58,539 nucleotides of DNA from Thioalkalicoccus limnaeus. GTDB taxonomy: Bacteria; Pseudomonadota; Gammaproteobacteria; Chromatiales; Chromatiaceae. Position 1 is the first letter of the stretch, and each line of letters starts with the position of its first letter. The DNA is taken from the NCBI RefSeq assembly GCF_041197575.1, contig NZ_JBDKXB010000020.1, positions 1-58,539 on the forward strand, written 5' to 3'. Shown piece by piece: positions 55,870 to 58,539 of this stretch. Below the pieces are notes generated by a model. The model was not told the origin of the DNA, did no database searches, and worked only from the letters and a program-made list of their open reading frames with translations. Position numbers and translations under genes: made by a program.

Positions 55870-56358
55870 ATGCGTATCGGGCGTGCTTGGTGCTGGTGTG
55901 GTGGCCTGCTGTCCGTCGCCCTGCTCTCGTCGGGGTGCGGTTCGCTGGGGCACCGCGATGACGACTACGCCGGCTTGCCGCGTGTCAAGGAGCGCCAGGC
56001 GCTGGTCATGTCCGCGATGGCGCAGATCGGCACGCCCTATGTCTATGGCGGGTCGGTGCCGGGTCAGGCCCTCGATTGCAGCGGCCTCGCGCAGTATGCC
56101 CACAGTGCCGTCGGCGTGCGGATCCCGCGCGTCTCGGTCGAACAGCAACGAGCAGCCATCCCAGTGGCGGCGCGGCCGCCAGGTCCCGGGGACCTCGTCT
56201 TCTTCCGCATTGAACCTGGACAGTACCATGTCGGTCTGATGATCGACCGCGACCGTTTCGTCCATGCCTCGACGTCGCAGGGTCAGGTGCGGATCGCCCA
56301 CCTGAGCAGTCCCTATTGGCAGCAGCGGTTCCGTGGAGCCGGAACCTATCTCCATTGA
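55870..56358 (+). CDS. NlpC/P60-family lipoprotein hydrolase
   Basis: 162 residues. Seen: lipobox LLSSGC (Cys about 23), then a papain-like NlpC/P60 domain with catalytic Cys in QALDCSGLAQYAHSAVG (Cys about 70), His in QYHVGLMID (about 118) and a second His in FVHAST (about 130). These enzymes cut D-Glu-mDAP bonds in peptidoglycan. Size and layout match the E. coli NlpC/MepS type. It has its own good promoter. Confidence 0.93.
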   Translation: MRIGRAWCWCGGLLSVALLSSGCGSLGHRDDDYAGLPRVKERQALVMSAMAQIGTPYVYGGSVPGQALDCSGLAQYAHSAVGVRIPRVSVEQQRAAIPVAARPPGPGDLVFFRIEPGQYHVGLMIDRDRFVHASTSQGQVRIAHLSSPYWQQRFRGAGTYLH

Positions 56359-56440
56359 TCAGGCTGGGACGGGCGGACGAACTCGCTGTCGGGTTGGCGT
56401 GAATTCGCCTTTTCCGTGCCCTTGGTGCACAATGTGACCC

Positions 56441-56466
56441 GGACACCGCGCCGACGGTGGGTGTCC
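56441..56466 (+). promoter_or_regulatory. Leader dyad of the HiPIP gene
   Basis: GGACACC (56441-56447) and GGTGTCC (56460-56466) form a perfect 7-bp stem with a 12-base loop, about 40 bp before the HiPIP ATG. It may be a leader hairpin or an operator half-pair; nothing else supports either. Confidence 0.3.
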
Positions 56467-56506
56467 TGTCCGAGCACCAAGAATGATACTGAAGGAGTCG
56501 ACAACC

Positions 56507-56860
56507 ATGTCCGATAAGCCAATTTGCAAGAGCCGTCGTGACGCGATGAAGATGATGCTGGGTGGCTTTGCCGCGATCCCGGTCATCAACCTGGTCGGTC
56601 TGGGGAATGTACAGGCCTCCGATCTTCCGCCGGTCGACCCGGCGACCAATCCGATCGCGATCGCGCTGAAGTACGTCCACGATGCCACCGAGTCCGAGCG
56701 CGAGAGCTACAACCGGCCGGGCGCACCGGCGAACGAGCAGACCTGTGCGAACTGTGCCTTCGACATGGCGAGCGAGGGCGAATGGCGTCCATGCAGCCTG
56801 TTCCCCGGCATGGCCATCCATGAGAACGGCTGGTGCACCTCTTGGGCGCTGAAGTCCTAA
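56507..56860 (+). CDS. hip: High-potential iron-sulfur protein precursor (HiPIP)
   Basis: 117 residues from ATG 56507 with AAGGAG upstream. HiPIP is a periplasmic [4Fe-4S]2+/3+ carrier that donates electrons to the photosynthetic reaction centre in purple sulfur bacteria. Seen: a twin-arginine signal SRRDAMKMMLGGFAA, cleaved before a mature domain of about 80 residues with ATNPIAIALKYVHDATESER, and four cluster ligands C-x2-C-x12-C-x13-C in QTCANCAFDMAS, WRPCSLFPG and NGWCTSWALK. The match to Chromatiaceae HiPIP is strong. It is monocistronic, with a hairpin downstream. Confidence 0.95.
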   Translation: MSDKPICKSRRDAMKMMLGGFAAIPVINLVGLGNVQASDLPPVDPATNPIAIALKYVHDATESERESYNRPGAPANEQTCANCAFDMASEGEWRPCSLFPGMAIHENGWCTSWALKS

Positions 56861-57211
56861 GATCCTTTTTGGGACACCGCCCCTAAGCGCTGACCACGGC
56901 CGTCCGCCTGGTCAGCCTGTTTGCCCGTCTCGCCGAGAGGCGGGTGGCTCGACCGGGGCGTGGGGCTGGCGGGGCGCGATGCCCCGCCTTCCGCGCGGAA
57001 GCAGCCGCGTTGGACGAATCGGAGGGGCCGCGGTGCCCATTCGGCCGGCGAGTCGGGCGTCCGATCACCGGTCCCGTTCGGTGGACCGTGAGGGATCCCG
57101 GCATCTGGGATCTTGACAGGCTTGAGCCTATAATATCCGCGTCTTGATTCTGACAGCTGCCATTCGCGCGCATGCACGACTATGGCCTGACCCCACCCCC
57201 GAGGTTTTTCG
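56861..57211. other. Hairpin-rich gap between HiPIP and helicase genes
   Basis: 351 bp without a credible gene. It holds GCTGACCA/TGGTCAGC (56889-56896 and 56909-56916) followed by a weak T-run, a plausible HiPIP terminator, and GGCGGGGC-GCGAT-GCCCCGCC (56968-56988), a very stable stem. A TTGACA at 57113 and a TATAAT at 57129 lie only 10 bp apart and so cannot be one promoter as read. Confidence 0.55.
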
Positions 57212-58539
57212 ATGGACTCCCCCGATCTTCCCGCCGGTTTCGAACCGCTCGGGCTTGCGCCGGCCGTGCTGCGGTCCGTGCAGGCCCTTGGCTTCGAGAC
57301 GCCGACCGGCATCCAGACCCAGTGCATACCCCACCTGCTGGCCGGCCGCGATCTGCTCGGTCAAGCCCAGACGGGTACCGGCAAGACCGCGGCCTTCGCG
57401 TTGCCGCTGCTGTCGCGCCTCGATCTGGCTCGACGCGAGCCCCAGGTGCTGGTGCTGACGCCGACCCGGGAATTGGCGCTGCAAGTCGCCGAGGCCTTCC
57501 AGGGCTTCGCCCAGTTCCTGACCGGTTTTCATGTGCTGCCGCTCTATGGCGGGCAGGGCTATGGTCTACAGATTCGGCAGCTCGGCCGTGGTCCCCAGAT
57601 CATCGTGGGCACGCCGGGGCGGGTCATGGATCACCTGCGCCGCGGCACCTTGTCGTTGGCCGGCATCCGCGCGCTGGTGCTGGATGAGGCCGACGAGATG
57701 CTGAACATGGGGTTCGCCGAGGACATCGAATGGATCTTCGGCCAAGCGCCGCGCGAACGGCAGGTGGCCCTGTTCTCGGCGACCATGCCTGCGGCGATCC
57801 GGCGCGTCGCCCAGACGCATCTGCGCGACCCGGTCGAGATCAAGGTCGCGGCCCGCTCCGAGACGGTCGAGACGATCGAGCAGCACCATTGCGTCGTGAC
57901 GCGTCACCACAAGCTCGATCTGCTGACGCGGATCCTCGAGATCGAACCCTTCGAGGCGATCCTGATCTTCGTGCGGACCAAGACCGAGACGGTCGAACTC
58001 GCCGAGCGGCTGTGCGCGCACGGCTTCGCCGCCGAGGCCCTCAACGGCGACATGAACCAGGTGATGCGGGAGCGGACCGTGGAACGGCTCAAGGATGGCC
58101 GGCTCGATATCCTGGTGGCGACCGACGTCGCGGCGCGCGGGCTCGATGTCGAGCGCATCAACCTGGTCGTCAACTACGATATCCCGAACGATCCGTCGGC
58201 CTATGTCCATCGGATCGGCCGTACCGGGCGGGCCGGTCGTGCCGGTCGTGCGCTCTTGTTCGTCGAACCACGGGAGCGCGGCCTATTGCGCGCGATCGAA
58301 CGGACGATTCGCCAGTCGGTGCCCGCGATGCCGGTGCCGACCGCGCAGGCGGTCAGCGAATCGCGGATCGAGCGGTTCGTCGAGGATCTGCGCACCACCT
58401 TGCTCGACCAGGACATGGACTTCTTCTACCAGCTCGTGTCACGGATCGCCCGTGAGCAGGAGCTCGAGGTCATGGACATCGCGGCCGCGTTGGCCTATCA
58501 GGTCCAGCGCGGGCGTCCGCTCGTCGTCGAGGAGGTCCC
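57212..58539 (+). CDS. DEAD-box ATP-dependent RNA helicase, cut by the right edge
   Basis: 442 codons are visible from ATG 57212 (GAGG upstream); no stop before the window end. Seen: Q motif FETPTGIQTQCIPHLLAGRD, Walker A AQTGTGKTAAFALPLLS, motif Ia PTRELALQVAEAF, Ib TPGRVMDHL, II DEADEMLNMGF, III SAT, IV LIFVRTKTETVELAE, V ATDVAARGLDVERINLVVNY and VI HRIGRTGRAGR. It fits the DeaD/CsdA cold-shock ribosome-assembly group; the C-terminal RNA-binding domain that would decide between DeaD and other members lies beyond the edge. Confidence 0.93.
   Translation, partial: MDSPDLPAGFEPLGLAPAVLRSVQALGFETPTGIQTQCIPHLLAGRDLLGQAQTGTGKTAAFALPLLSRLDLARREPQVLVLTPTRELALQVAEAFQGFAQFLTGFHVLPLYGGQGYGLQIRQLGRGPQIIVGTPGRVMDHLRRGTLSLAGIRALVLDEADEMLNMGFAEDIEWIFGQAPRERQVALFSATMPAAIRRVAQTHLRDPVEIKVAARSETVETIEQHHCVVTRHHKLDLLTRILEIEPFEAILIFVRTKTETVELAERLCAHGFAAEALNGDMNQVMRERTVERLKDGRLDILVATDVAARGLDVERINLVVNYDIPNDPSAYVHRIGRTGRAGRAGRALLFVEPRERGLLRAIERTIRQSVPAMPVPTAQAVSESRIERFVEDLRTTLLDQDMDFFYQLVSRIAREQELEVMDIAAALAYQVQRGRPLVVEEV

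Noticed and set aside
57113..57134. TTGACA and TATAAT before the helicase gene
   Set aside because: Only 10 bp separate them, too short for one sigma-70 promoter.

Overview
The window is a high-G+C chromosomal segment of a gammaproteobacterium, most likely a purple sulfur bacterium (Chromatiaceae-like). This rests on three things seen together: a cytoplasmic sulfite dehydrogenase operon (soeABC), a Tat-exported high-potential iron-sulfur protein (HiPIP), and gammaproteobacterial housekeeping order (ratA-rnfH / bamE / fur / recN-nadK / hrcA-grpE-dnaK-dnaJ-dapB; crp / osmC-like / speD; rplM-rpsI). The genus cannot be fixed by eye. No photosynthesis structural genes, CRISPR arrays, integrases or transposases were seen.

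Layout. (1) 1-3070, minus strand: the edge of a contractile injection (phage-tail-like, eCIS) cluster: a DUF4255/Pvc16-type cap protein with a C-terminal carboxypeptidase-regulatory fold, a tail sheath, a tail tube, and a proline-rich protein cut by the left edge. (2) 3246-3930: a divergent rfaH antiterminator gene followed by a short 10-bp-period repeat. (3) 3951-9053, minus: a CusB-CusA copper/silver RND pump with a DUF6164 partner and a putative promoter. (4) 9247-16513, plus: Rieske ferredoxin, rlmE, ftsH, folP, glmM and a sodium-dependent (NSS) transporter. (5) 16516-27074: ratA-rnfH, bamE, fur, recN-nadK and the heat-shock run hrcA-grpE-dnaK-dnaJ with a CIRCE operator and a sigma-32-like promoter, then dapB. 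(6) 27431-33592: an AGCS amino-acid symporter converging on soeCBA. (7) 33912-40871: trpGDC, crp, an OsmC-family gene, speD, coq7, a thioredoxin-fold [2Fe-2S] ferredoxin and rplM-rpsI. (8) 40919-46838: tRNA-Gln(CUG), a general porin, and a minus-strand run (DUF2878, DUF1295, lipocalin, glycosyltransferase, rpiA), then an OmpA-family lipoprotein. (9) 47099-54771: a translationally coupled CheB-CheR-PAS protein and a 1700-residue multi-PAS GGDEF-EAL protein. (10) 55110 to the end: a PqiC-like lipoprotein, an NlpC/P60 hydrolase, HiPIP, and a DEAD-box RNA helicase cut by the right edge.

How the parts fit. Sulfite oxidation by SoeABC feeds electrons to the quinone pool; HiPIP is a periplasmic electron carrier typical of the same physiology; Coq7 makes ubiquinone, and RatA resembles the COQ10 quinone-binding family. 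The chaperone run is controlled by HrcA/CIRCE and probably heat-shock sigma factor. The most unusual pieces are the contractile-injection edge beside rfaH, the CheB/CheR plus seven-PAS cyclic-di-GMP pair with an SGDEF site, and a reduced DUF2878-DUF1295-lipocalin cluster.
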